Assembly (NCBI GenBank): GCA_030765525.1
Contig: JAVCCK010000038.1
Coordinates: 248,001 to 312,000 of the forward strand
DNA: 64,000 bases
Direction: 5' to 3'
Origin: Candidatus Lernaella stagnicola
GTDB lineage: Bacteria > Lernaellota > Lernaellaia > Lernaellales > Lernaellaceae
The notes under the pieces are model-generated. The model saw nothing but the letters and a program-made list of their open reading frames with translations. It was not told the DNA's origin and did not search any database. The position numbers were made by a program, and so were the translations under genes. This document shows positions 9,106 to 17,483 of this stretch, piece after piece. The stretch's first letter is position 1, and each line of letters opens with the position of its first letter.

Positions 9106-9751
9106 CGCTAAGTCTCCCGATACATGTGGCCGCGCCCTTCACATGGTCGCCCACCACGACGTCGATTTCCGCCTCCAGTGGCAAATAGAGGTCCACGCGA
9201 CTGCCGAAGCGAATCAGTCCGAAGCGTTCGGCGCGTTCCACGGTGTCGCCGACGTTCGGATAAGTGACGATGCGTCGCGCCACCATACCGGCGATTTGCA
9301 CGACGGTGACAAGTCGGCCGCCGGGCATCTGGATCGTCAGGGCGCACTGCTCGTTATCCAGCGACGCCTTTTCGGCCGACGCAATCAAAAACTTGCCATG
9401 ATGAGTCTCTTTTTTGATCACCTTACCCGATACCGGCGCACGGTTCACGTGCACGTTGAACGGACTCATGAAGATGCAAACGCGCCGGCAGCGGCCGTGG
9501 TCGTAGCGCTCGTCGTCGATTTCAGCCACGGACACGACTTCGCCGTCGGCGGGACAGATGATCGCATCCTTTTCGACCGGCGGCGTGCGGGGCGGGTTCC
9601 GAAAAAATGCTACCACCCACACAAACACCAATAGCCAGGGAATGGTGATCCATAACGGCAGGTGAAAGACGATAAAAACGAGAAGAATGAGGGCGGCCAC
9701 GGCGATGAAGGGCCATCCTTCGCGAACAATATAAGGATCTTGTCGGCGCAT
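9092..9751 (-). CDS. psd: Phosphatidylserine decarboxylase, short (archaeal-type) proenzyme
   Basis: The enzyme decarboxylates phosphatidylserine to phosphatidylethanolamine. I start it at the ATG at 9751 (219 residues, the usual size for the short Psd class). An in-frame start at 9907 would run antisense through the YdcH-like gene and adds no recognisable sequence. Two membrane helices occupy about 12-48, then RNPPR. FMSPFNVHVNR (94-104) is the conserved core and RFGSRVD holds the self-cleavage site, with Ser184 becoming the pyruvoyl group. It is followed directly by pssA, so PS synthesis and decarboxylation are co-transcribed. Confidence 0.95.
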   Translation of the reverse strand: MRRQDPYIVREGWPFIAVAALILLVFIVFHLPLWITIPWLLVFVWVVAFFRNPPRTPPVEKDAIICPADGEVVSVAEIDDERYDHGRCRRVCIFMSPFNVHVNRAPVSGKVIKKETHHGKFLIASAEKASLDNEQCALTIQMPGGRLVTVVQIAGMVARRIVTYPNVGDTVERAERFGLIRFGSRVDLYLPLEAEIDVVVGDHVKGAATCIGRLSDGEQ

Positions 9752-9794
9752 TTGTTTCGTTGTGCTCCGCGTTAGTTGCTTCGTTGACGCAGTG

Positions 9795-10016
9795 CTACCC
9801 GACGTTCTTGCGAAGTCGGGCAACCATTCCGGCGATGCGGTCTTTGCTCGCCAGTTTTTGTTTCGACAAGCGCGTGCGCTCCATTTCCTCTTGCGGAGTG
9901 CGCACACGCCGCCGGTTCAAGGCGTCCACCTGCCGATTCAACTCTTCGTGTTCTTCCAGCTGGCGGCGCAGTTCCGGATTGCTCATGGCCATTGTTTTGA
10001 CTTCGAGATCCACCAT
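9795..10016 (-). CDS. YdcH/DUF465-family small coiled-coil protein
   Basis: This 73-residue, highly charged helical protein contains RQLEEHEELNRQVDALNRRR and ends RLSKQKLASKDRIAGMVARL, the LKkeKLrLKDeI-like pattern of the DUF465/YdcH family. The family's biochemical role is unknown. It lies 7 bases after tsaB and 43 bases before psd. An AGGAGG about 12 bases upstream of the ATG at 10016 supports this start; internal Met codons 9 and 11 are alternatives. Confidence 0.82.
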   Translation of the reverse strand: MVDLEVKTMAMSNPELRRQLEEHEELNRQVDALNRRRVRTPQEEMERTRLSKQKLASKDRIAGMVARLRKNVG

Positions 10017-10023
10017 ACCGTTG

Positions 10024-10710
10024 TCAGGCCTCCTGTTTGGCGAATTTCGGGTTCATCTCGGCGTCGGAAAGACGCACGTAATGGGCAACGAGGCCCTCTT
10101 CTCCGCGCGCGTACGCCTTGCCCCCCAACCAGCCGACGCCCGCCGCGCGGGTATAGGTCAAGGTCGGAGGAACAATTACCGCATCGGGTTTGGCGGCGCG
10201 AATCGATTCTTCAAACAACGTGGCGCCCCCGCCGACAAACAGACACGGACCCTCGATTTGCGCCGCGTACTCGGCGGCGTTCACCGAACAATCCTCGGCG
10301 AGGCGACTCCACTGCCCGTGTCCGTCGGGTGCAAACAAGGCGGCAAACACCTGGCGCTTGCGCGCGTCGATCATCGGACATATCGGTGTCGTGCCGAAAG
10401 CGAAACCCAATGCGGAGGCTTCCAGGCTGTTGACTCCCACCAGCGGCGTGCCGGTGGCCAAGGCGACACCTTTGGCGGTCGCCAGGCCGATCCGCAGGCC
10501 GGTGAAGCTGCCGGGGCCCTTGGCGCAGGCGATTAGTTCGACATCGGCCAGACGCCAGCCGGCGTCGGTCAGGCAGCGATCGACGGCCGGCAGCAAACGC
10601 TCGGAGTGCGTGGCGGTGACGTCAAGCGCGTAGGACGAAACGAGTTGTTCGCCTTCCAGCAACGCCACCGATCCGGCGCGAGTGCTGGTGTCGAGGGCGA
10701 GAATTTTCAT
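10024..10710 (-). CDS. tsaB: tRNA threonylcarbamoyladenosine biosynthesis protein TsaB
   Basis: TsaB is the regulatory partner of TsaD in t6A modification of ANN-decoding tRNAs. The start at 10710 overlaps the rseP stop as ATGA and gives MKILALDTSTRAGSVALLEG, the typical N-terminus; 228 residues is normal. GPGSFTGLRIGLATAKGVA is the family hallmark. Placement immediately downstream of rseP is not the common arrangement I know for tsaB, but the overlap makes co-expression likely. Confidence 0.95.
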   Translation of the reverse strand: MKILALDTSTRAGSVALLEGEQLVSSYALDVTATHSERLLPAVDRCLTDAGWRLADVELIACAKGPGSFTGLRIGLATAKGVALATGTPLVGVNSLEASALGFAFGTTPICPMIDARKRQVFAALFAPDGHGQWSRLAEDCSVNAAEYAAQIEGPCLFVGGGATLFEESIRAAKPDAVIVPPTLTYTRAAGVGWLGGKAYARGEEGLVAHYVRLSDAEMNPKFAKQEA

Positions 10711-12377
10711 AGGATCAAGTGTTCCTTGATTTGGAAAAACAGCCACCGGAAATCATTGAAGAACACCAGTAGAAACAGGGCGGCCAGGAAGGCTATGCCG
10801 ATGCGCAGCGCCACAGCCATCGCCCGTTCACTCAGCGGCTTGCCGCGAATGCCCTCAATACCGAACAGCAGCACGTGCCCGCCGTCGAAAATGGGGATCG
10901 GCAGCAGATTGATAAACGCCAGATTGACGCTGATGATCGCCATGAAAAAGAGAAACTGAATCAGCCCCATGCGCGCCGATTCACCCGCCAGGCGCGCGAT
11001 GGCGATGGGGCCGCCGATGCTCGTGGCGGGCACTTTACCCACGACGATGTAGTAGATGCCCTGCACGATGCGCACGGTCCAGATCCACGATTCGCCGAAG
11101 CCGCGGCTGAGGATCGTCAGGGGGTTCCAATAACGTTCGACATCTTTGACCACGGGCGTGAGGCTGACCAGACGCTGTACGCCGATCTGCCCGAAGACCT
11201 CTTTCTGGCCCAGGATATCAAGTTGTTCGATACGCTTAGGCGTGGCGGTCACGTTCACAGCGCGGCCGTCGCGCATGACGCCGACGTGAATGGGACGGCC
11301 GGGATTGTCGCGCACAAACTGGGTGAATTGGCCCCAGGATTCGATCGCCTCGCCGTCAACGGACACGAGTTTGTCGCCCCTTTGCAGGTCGGCTGCGGCC
11401 GCGGGGCTGTCTTCCTGCACCTGATATATGTAGAGCTCGCCGGTATCGATGCCGAGGCTGGACATGGTCCACGCCCCGCTTTCGGGCGCCGGTAGGTTGA
11501 TCGTGTGGGTTAGCGGCGGCTTTTCCTGTACGATGTTTTCCTCGCCGCGCGACACGCCCAGAGTAATCGACCCGCTGCCGGCGCCGCCCAACAACTCCTT
11601 AAGCTCGACGAGGTACCGCACCTCGCGCCCATTGATGGTCAAGACATAATCGCCGGTGCGCAGCCCCGCCTGATACGCGGCCGACTCGGCATCGGCAACG
11701 CCCACGAGGGGTCGAAATCCCAAGGGGGAGATGCCGATCACGCCGCGCTCGGTCTCGAACAGGAACAAGTGATGCGGCCCGACTTCGCGCTCGGGGGTGA
11801 CGGTCAGGTCGAGCGATTGGCCCTCGCGGTCGACGGTCACCGTGAGCGGCACGTCGGGGTTTTTGGAGATCTTCACCGACAATTCCTGCCACGTGCGGAT
11901 CGCGTCGCCGTTAATGGCCGTGACGTGGTCGCCGGGTTTCAAGCCGGCTTGCTCGGCCACGCTGCCTAACCCGACGTCGGCGATGAGCGAGGCGGCGGCG
12001 GGGTAGCCGATGACAAAAATCGCGCAGAAAATCAGAAACGCGAGAACCAGGTTCATGGCCGGCCCCGCGATGACCGTCAGCATGCGCTTGTAGATGGGCG
12101 CAGTGTTGAAAGCGCGATCGCGCATTTCCTCGGGAACGGGTTTATCGGGCTCGTCGCCGACGAATTTTACGTATCCGCCCACCGGAATGGCGTTGACGCG
12201 GAATTCGATGCCGTCGCGCGTCCACTTGAACAACGCCGGTCCGAAACCGATGGCGAAACGCTCCACACCGATGCCGAGCAAGCGGCCGGTCTTATAATGT
12301 CCGTACTCGTGGAAAATGACGACAATGGAAAGCAGGACCACAAAGGATCCAACGGAAATCAACACGGAAGAAATCAC
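10707..12377 (-). CDS. rseP: RIP metalloprotease RseP (site-2 protease) with three PDZ-like segments
   Basis: RseP cuts transmembrane anti-sigma factors and signal-peptide remnants within the inner membrane. The zinc motif is HEYGH (residues 23-27) and the third ligand lies in LLPIPIFDGGH (491-501). At 556 residues it is about 100 longer than E. coli RseP. The extra length is explained by what looks like three rather than two PDZ segments: about 130-195 (AEQAGLKPGDHVTAING), 222-290 (AYQAGLRTGDYVLTING) and 315-382 (AAAADLQRGDKLVSVDG). It sits 4 bases after dxr and overlaps tsaB. No anti-sigma factor gene is visible nearby. Confidence 0.95.
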   Translation of the reverse strand: MISSVLISVGSFVVLLSIVVIFHEYGHYKTGRLLGIGVERFAIGFGPALFKWTRDGIEFRVNAIPVGGYVKFVGDEPDKPVPEEMRDRAFNTAPIYKRMLTVIAGPAMNLVLAFLIFCAIFVIGYPAAASLIADVGLGSVAEQAGLKPGDHVTAINGDAIRTWQELSVKISKNPDVPLTVTVDREGQSLDLTVTPEREVGPHHLFLFETERGVIGISPLGFRPLVGVADAESAAYQAGLRTGDYVLTINGREVRYLVELKELLGGAGSGSITLGVSRGEENIVQEKPPLTHTINLPAPESGAWTMSSLGIDTGELYIYQVQEDSPAAAADLQRGDKLVSVDGEAIESWGQFTQFVRDNPGRPIHVGVMRDGRAVNVTATPKRIEQLDILGQKEVFGQIGVQRLVSLTPVVKDVERYWNPLTILSRGFGESWIWTVRIVQGIYYIVVGKVPATSIGGPIAIARLAGESARMGLIQFLFFMAIISVNLAFINLLPIPIFDGGHVLLFGIEGIRGKPLSERAMAVALRIGIAFLAALFLLVFFNDFRWLFFQIKEHLIL

Positions 12378-12381
12378 AGCG

Positions 12382-13551
12382 CTAATCCCCCTGAGCCAGT
12401 CGTGCGATCATTTCACGCGCCGCCTGACGGGCGCTGCGATCGGTCCGGATAACACAATCCAAATTTTCCGCCTTCCCTTCTGGAACTAGTGTAAGCACTT
12501 CCGCGATAATTTGCGAGATGTCATAGAAGCCGATTTTTCCCTCCAAAAAGGCGTGAACGGCCTCTTCGTTGGCGGCGTTGAGCGCCGCAGGTGACAATTC
12601 GCTGAGCGCCAGCGCCCGAAACGCCAGGTCCAGACAAGGGAACTTTTCGCGGTCCACACCGTAGAAATTCAAGGGGCCGGCGCTGACCAAATCGAGATGT
12701 TCCATGACGTCGGGGAGCCGCTCGGGGTAGCTCAGCGCGTAGGCGATGGGGCCTTTCATATCGGGCACTCCGAGCTGCGCGACGACTTGTCCGTCTTGAA
12801 ATTCGACCATGCTGTGCACGATCGATTCGGTATGTACGACCACGTCCACCTTTTCCGGCGGCACGTCGAATAAAAAGCACGCTTCGATCACTTCCAGCCC
12901 TTTGTTCATCAGCGTGGCCGAATCGATCGTGATTTTGCGACCCATTTGCCACGTCGGGTGCGCCAGGGCGTCGGCTGAGGTCGCGGCGGCGATACGCTGC
13001 CGGGGCCAGTCCCGAAAAGGCCCGCCGCTCGCGGTGAGCACGACCCGCCGAATATCGCCGTGCCGGTGCCCGAGGATCGACTGCATAATCGCCGCGTGCT
13101 CCGAATCCACCGGCAGCAGGCGGCAGCCGTTTTTCTTCACTGCCGCCAACACCAAGGGGCCGGCCATCACCAGGGTTTCCTTGTTGGCCAGGGCGATATC
13201 CTTGCCCGCTTGGATCGCGCGCCACGTCGGCAGCAACCCGGCGGCACCGACGACCGCGGCCACGACCAGTTCGGCGGCCGGGTGTTCGGCAACGCGACCG
13301 ATACCCTCTTCACCGAAGACAATCTCGGTGTCGCTTTCGTTCAATAGCGCGCGCAATTTTTCCGCGCCGGCCTCGGTACGCATACTGACCAGCTCGGGTC
13401 GAAAACGGCGGACCTGCTGCGCGAGCAATTCCACGTTGTCGCCGGCGGCCAGCGCCGCCACGTCGAAACGCTCGGAATGCGCCGCGACGACCTCAAGTGT
13501 GGAAGTGCCGATGCTGCCGGTGCTTCCGAGAATGGAAATCGTTTTCTTCAT
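12382..13551 (-). CDS. dxr: 1-deoxy-D-xylulose 5-phosphate reductoisomerase
   Basis: This enzyme performs the first committed step of the MEP isoprenoid pathway, converting DXP to MEP with NADPH. The 389-residue protein starts MKKTISILGSTGSIGTSTLE (NADPH loop) and has ALANKETLVMAGPLV, LPVDSEHAAIMQ, LTASGGPFRDW and MNKGLEVIEACFLF, all conserved. It overlaps the cdsA stop as ATGA and precedes rseP by 4 bases, the classical cdsA-dxr-rseP order. Confidence 0.97.
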   Translation of the reverse strand: MKKTISILGSTGSIGTSTLEVVAAHSERFDVAALAAGDNVELLAQQVRRFRPELVSMRTEAGAEKLRALLNESDTEIVFGEEGIGRVAEHPAAELVVAAVVGAAGLLPTWRAIQAGKDIALANKETLVMAGPLVLAAVKKNGCRLLPVDSEHAAIMQSILGHRHGDIRRVVLTASGGPFRDWPRQRIAAATSADALAHPTWQMGRKITIDSATLMNKGLEVIEACFLFDVPPEKVDVVVHTESIVHSMVEFQDGQVVAQLGVPDMKGPIAYALSYPERLPDVMEHLDLVSAGPLNFYGVDREKFPCLDLAFRALALSELSPAALNAANEEAVHAFLEGKIGFYDISQIIAEVLTLVPEGKAENLDCVIRTDRSARQAAREMIARLAQGD

Positions 13552-14384
13552 GGACCAATCGTTTTCATCAATTCAAAAAAGTGCCATTCGACGATGAAGT
13601 AATAAAGCACCGGCGCACAGACGATGACGCTGTCGATGCGGTCGAGCACGCCGCCGTGGCCGGGTAGAAACTGCCCCGAGTCTTTGACCTCGGCACCTCG
13701 CTTGATCGCCGATTCGACTAAGTCACCCAGCGGGCCGACCACGCCGAGCACCCCGCCGATCAGCAGACCCGCGCCGACACTCAGGTGCGAGGACCAGATG
13801 CCCACGCCCAAACCCGCCAGCAAACTGGCCGCAAAACCGCCCATCGCGCCTTCCCACGTCTTGTTGGGGCTGATGCGCGGCGCCATCTTGCGCTTGCCGA
13901 GGGCGCTGCCGACGAAAAAGGCCCCGGCGTCGTTGATCCAGGGGATCAGGAATAGGATGATCACGAGCTTCTCGCCGTAGAAAATATCCTGGTAAACGCG
14001 TAACGCGGCGATGTAGCCGACCAGCAAGCCGGGATAGATGGCGACGAACACGAGTTTGGCGGCTCGGCTTACGGCGTTTTCCTGTTTTGTCGAGGCCAAG
14101 CCGGCGACGCCCAGCGCGATCAGCGTTGTAAGCACCACGGCCATACCAACCATTTCGTCGCTGCCGGTAGCCGCCGCGTAGGCGCAGCCGACCGAAAGTC
14201 CGGTGGCCAACACGCGAAACGTGAGGTCTTGTTCGCCGAACGCGAGCCGAGCGCTTTCCCAGCCGCCCACGCCCGCTCCGAGCGCGAGCAAGACCGCCAT
14301 CAGCGCCCACCACGGCGCCCAACCGATCAGCCATACAAAGGCCGGAAGCAGAACGAGCGCCACGAGAACTTTTTTCGCTTTCAT
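13548..14384 (-). CDS. cdsA: Phosphatidate cytidylyltransferase
   Basis: CdsA makes CDP-diacylglycerol from phosphatidate and CTP, feeding PssA, which is encoded in the same operon. The 278-residue protein is strongly hydrophobic. The C-terminal signature spans about residues 224-252 (ESAIKRGAEVKDSG, then FLPGHGGVLDRIDS), containing the catalytic Asp residues. GLMRG-type PNKTWEGAMGG at about 173-183 is also typical. It overlaps uppS and dxr by 4 bases each. Confidence 0.95.
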   Translation of the reverse strand: MKAKKVLVALVLLPAFVWLIGWAPWWALMAVLLALGAGVGGWESARLAFGEQDLTFRVLATGLSVGCAYAAATGSDEMVGMAVVLTTLIALGVAGLASTKQENAVSRAAKLVFVAIYPGLLVGYIAALRVYQDIFYGEKLVIILFLIPWINDAGAFFVGSALGKRKMAPRISPNKTWEGAMGGFAASLLAGLGVGIWSSHLSVGAGLLIGGVLGVVGPLGDLVESAIKRGAEVKDSGQFLPGHGGVLDRIDSVIVCAPVLYYFIVEWHFFELMKTIGP

Positions 14385-15163
14385 GCCTTATCCTTATCGG
14401 CACCGACGCCGATTTGCTCGCCGGTTTTGCCAAAACGTCGTTGCCGGCGTCCGAATGTTTCCAGGGCGCGGGTCAATTCCGCTTCGTCGAAATCCGGCCA
14501 CATCACGTCGGTCACGTAGATTTCGGCGTACGCCAGTTGCCACAACAAGTAATTCGACAGGCGCAACTCGCCGCTGGTGCGAATCAGCAAGTCCGGATCC
14601 GGTATCCCGGCCGTATCGAGGCTTGCCGCGAACAACGCTTCATCGATTTGAGCCGGGTCGAGTTCGCCGTTTTGCACCCGGCGGGCCAACGCCGCGGCGG
14701 CGCGCACGATTTCGTCGCGACCGGAATACGACAACGCCACGTTTACCTGCAACGAGCGGCACGAGCCGGAGCGTTGCTCGGCGTCGGCGATGCCTTCGCG
14801 CAGGTCGGGCGTCAACTGATCCCGGCGGCCAATGGCCTTGAGCCGCACGTCGTTTTTAATGAGCTTATCGACTTCCGTGCGCAGCACGCCGCGCAGCAGG
14901 CCCATCAAAGCTTCAACTTCCGGGCGCGGCCGGTTCCAGTTCTCAAGCGAAAACGCGTACAAGGTCAAATAAGGGATGTCGAGGCGGCGGCAGGCTTTGA
15001 TGATCATGCGCACCGTCTCGACGCCCTGGGCGTGGCCTTTGGTGCGAACGAAGCCGCGCCGCTTAGCCCAGCGCCCGTTGCCGTCCATGATGACGGCGAT
15101 ATGCCTTGGTAAGCTGCTCGAGTCCAGGCGGTCCAGCACGCTCGCCGACGACCCCTCCGACAT
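14381..15163 (-). CDS. uppS: Isoprenyl transferase (undecaprenyl diphosphate synthase)
   Basis: This cis-prenyltransferase makes the C55 lipid carrier for peptidoglycan and glycan assembly. The 260-residue protein has HIAVIMDGNGRWAKRRG (21-37) with catalytic Asp27, TLYAFSLENWNRP, and the C-terminal DLLIRTSGELRLSNYLLWQ and EIYVTDVMWPDF blocks. It starts 4 bases after frr and overlaps cdsA. Its product class links to the und-P/decaprenyl-P-dependent enzymes elsewhere in the window. Confidence 0.97.
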   Translation of the reverse strand: MSEGSSASVLDRLDSSSLPRHIAVIMDGNGRWAKRRGFVRTKGHAQGVETVRMIIKACRRLDIPYLTLYAFSLENWNRPRPEVEALMGLLRGVLRTEVDKLIKNDVRLKAIGRRDQLTPDLREGIADAEQRSGSCRSLQVNVALSYSGRDEIVRAAAALARRVQNGELDPAQIDEALFAASLDTAGIPDPDLLIRTSGELRLSNYLLWQLAYAEIYVTDVMWPDFDEAELTRALETFGRRQRRFGKTGEQIGVGADKDKA

Positions 15164-15167
15164 TCGT

Positions 15168-15725
15168 CTAGATCTCCATCACTTCCTTTTCTCGCTTGGC
15201 GACCATTTCATCGATCTTCTCGATGAAATCCTCGTGGAGCTTATGCACTCGGTCAGTGCCGCGATGGGCGTCATCTTCAGAAACATCGCCGTCTTTTTGA
15301 GCTTCCTTGATCATTTCGTTGGCATCGCGACGTTCCTTGCGGACGGCGATTTTGTGGTCCTCACCCATTTTCTTGACGACTCGCACCAACTCCTTGCGGC
15401 GGTCTTCGGTCAGCGGTGGAAAGGCGATACGCACGACCTTACCGTCGGTTTGGGGGTTGAGTCCCAAATCGGCGGATTGAATCGCTTTGGCGATTTCGTT
15501 GCACTTGGGTTGCTCCCAGGGAGCGATCACGATCAAACGACTTTCCGGCACGCTGATAGTGGCCATTTGGCTCAGCGGCGTCGGCGTGCCGTAGTAGTCC
15601 ACGCGGATGCCATCAATAATGGCCGGGTTCGCGCGGCCGGTACGAATCTTGGCCAATTCACGCCCGAGGTTCTTGATGGTTTTTTCCATGCCTTCCCGAC
15701 AGGCGTCGAATACGTCGTCAATCAC
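15168..15725 (-). CDS. frr: Ribosome recycling factor
   Basis: RRF splits post-termination ribosomes together with EF-G. The 185-residue length and the sequence LAKIRTGRANPAIIDGIRVD, YYGTPTPLSQMATISVPE and VVKKMGEDHKIAVRKERRDA are diagnostic. It lies 3 bases after pyrH. Confidence 0.98.
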   Translation of the reverse strand: MIDDVFDACREGMEKTIKNLGRELAKIRTGRANPAIIDGIRVDYYGTPTPLSQMATISVPESRLIVIAPWEQPKCNEIAKAIQSADLGLNPQTDGKVVRIAFPPLTEDRRKELVRVVKKMGEDHKIAVRKERRDANEMIKEAQKDGDVSEDDAHRGTDRVHKLHEDFIEKIDEMVAKREKEVMEI

Positions 15726-15728
15726 AGC

Positions 15729-16445
15729 TCACTCCTTGATAATAGTTCCCACAGCCTCGCCCTTGACGGCTTTGAGAATATTGCCCGGGCGCAGCATATT
15801 GTATACCAGAATCGGGATGGAATTGTCGCGGCAGAGGCTGACCGCCGTCAAATCCATTACGCGCAGATTCTTGGCCATCATATCGGCGTAACTCAATTCT
15901 TCATATAACTTGGCGTCGTCGTGCACGGCGGGGTCTTTGTCGTAAACCCCCTCCACTTTCGTGGCTTTCATGAGAACCTGGGCGCCGATTTCGGCGGCGC
16001 GCAACGCGGCGGCGGTGTCGGTGGTGAAAAAGGGTAGTCCAGTGCCGGCGGAGAAAATCACGACGTAGTGTTGATCCAAGTGATGGATCGCGCGCTGCCG
16101 GATGAAGGGTTCGGCAATCGCCTGCATAGGCAAGGCGCTCATCACGCGGGTGGGGCAGCCGACGTTTTCCAAGGCATGCTGCATGGCCAGCGCGTTCATC
16201 ACCGTGGCGAGCATGCCCATATAATCGGCGCTCGCACGGTCCATGCCTTTGCTGGCGCCCTTGACGCCGCGAAAGATATTGCCGGCGCCCAGCACAATGC
16301 CGATCTGTGTGCCGGTGCGGTGGGCTTCGGCTATTTCCTTGGCGATATCAAGAAGATGGTCTTCATCGATGCCGTATTTGGCCTTGCCCATTAGGGCTTC
16401 GCCGGACAATTTCAAGACAATACGTTTGTATTTGGGTTCGCTCAT
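15729..16445 (-). CDS. pyrH: UMP kinase
   Basis: PyrH phosphorylates UMP to UDP. I chose the ATG at 16445 because CGGAGCG lies 8 bases upstream; the ATG at 16463 would add six residues and lacks a site of similar quality. The 238-residue protein has [33 protein letters not shown] and the [15 protein letters not shown] block. It heads the pyrH-frr-uppS-cdsA-dxr-rseP core. The rpsB and tsf genes that often precede pyrH are absent here. Confidence 0.97.
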   Translation of the reverse strand: MSEPKYKRIVLKLSGEALMGKAKYGIDEDHLLDIAKEIAEAHRTGTQIGIVLGAGNIFRGVKGASKGMDRASADYMGMLATVMNALAMQHALENVGCPTRVMSALPMQAIAEPFIRQRAIHHLDQHYVVIFSAGTGLPFFTTDTAAALRAAEIGAQVLMKATKVEGVYDKDPAVHDDAKLYEELSYADMMAKNLRVMDLTAVSLCRDNSIPILVYNMLRPGNILKAVKGEAVGTIIKE

Positions 16446-16516
16446 TGAAAGCGCTCCGTTCATGAGTGGAACGTGCGAACTTTACCGGAGCGGCCCAGCG
16501 GGGGCAAGGTGCGGGT

Positions 16517-17248
16517 TTATGCCGGGCTCAGCGGAGTGGCGAGCAACTCCTCGGCCTGCTCGCGGGACAAGCCGACGATCTTCGTCAACGGTATGAGCGC
16601 ACGGTCACCCATATCGAATTCGATTTCCTGCATTTTTCGTGCGAGAAATTCAAGCCAGACATCGTCACCGAAACGGACGCGATACTCTTTAACCTGATGG
16701 CCGAATTCCTTCTTGAACGCCAGATGATTGTTGATCACCAAGGTGTTGTCGATCGGTAGGCGCAGGTCCGCGAATTGCTGTGCGAGACTGTACAAGTACC
16801 GATACACCTCGCGCTCGAAACGCTTCCGGAAAGTGATATCGTCCTCGCCGGAACGACCGGCGTCCTCGCTCGTAATCCGAGAAATGAACCGTGCCGCTTT
16901 GCGATTAACGAGGATACGGCGGTTGTTGTCGTCCGCGTCGGTAGGAAAGAGGAAAAAGTGGCTTTTCTTTAGCGAGTAGTCGAAGGATGTGCCGACGATT
17001 TCCTCACCGTCGAAAAATTGCACGACGAGCTTAATTCCGGCCAGGTTGCCGTCGGGGAGATCGTAGTCCTTTTTCTCGTCATCATCGGGAGATTTGACGA
17101 AAAACACCGCCTTCAAGTCGGAAACTTTTACTTCCAGCTTCTTTTTATCGGTGGTGAAAACGTGGAAAACCAGCCGATTGCCGATGTCCAACGTCCGCCC
17201 GCGCACGACGTACCCGTTGAGATATTTAACCACAACAAGGTGTTCCAT
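16517..17248 (-). CDS. Conserved protein of unknown function
   Basis: The 243-residue soluble protein starts at the ATG at 17248, directly behind a strong GGAGG, giving MEHLVVVKYLNGYVVRGRTL. The first 105 residues look like a beta-rich domain (GYVVRGRTLDIGNRLVFHVF, VSDLKAVFFVKSP), a style I associate with small domains found near PilZ proteins in deltaproteobacteria. The remainder is a helical, charged segment. There is no signal peptide or catalytic motif. It sits 71 bases upstream of pyrH and could be the first gene of that operon. Confidence 0.7.
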   Translation of the reverse strand: MEHLVVVKYLNGYVVRGRTLDIGNRLVFHVFTTDKKKLEVKVSDLKAVFFVKSPDDDEKKDYDLPDGNLAGIKLVVQFFDGEEIVGTSFDYSLKKSHFFLFPTDADDNNRRILVNRKAARFISRITSEDAGRSGEDDITFRKRFEREVYRYLYSLAQQFADLRLPIDNTLVINNHLAFKKEFGHQVKEYRVRFGDDVWLEFLARKMQEIEFDMGDRALIPLTKIVGLSREQAEELLATPLSPA

Positions 17249-17483
17249 GATCGCCTCCCCCAATCGCTTGGTCCCACTTGACCTAGTTGCTGCCGAAGCC
17301 GACGCGCCGATACGCACACGCCGATGGCACCTCCCAATGCCTAGCTGCGCATACCTGTTGGGACACCTGGTATCTGTGTTGTGGATTCTGCTGTCGTATT
17401 CCAGGTTGCAGGAACGCGTCGCTACCTTCCAGCTCGCGATTTCATCTTACCACACTATCACTATTGACAAGGGGCGTTTTCAC
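17249..17483. other. Intergenic region, lower GC than flanks
   Basis: These 235 bases separate two minus-strand genes. They presumably hold the leader and promoter of the 16517-17248 gene and the pyrH operon. A TTGTCA with TAAGAT 15 bases further along on the minus strand is too closely spaced to call. No RNA gene or convincing terminator was recognised. Confidence 0.4.
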
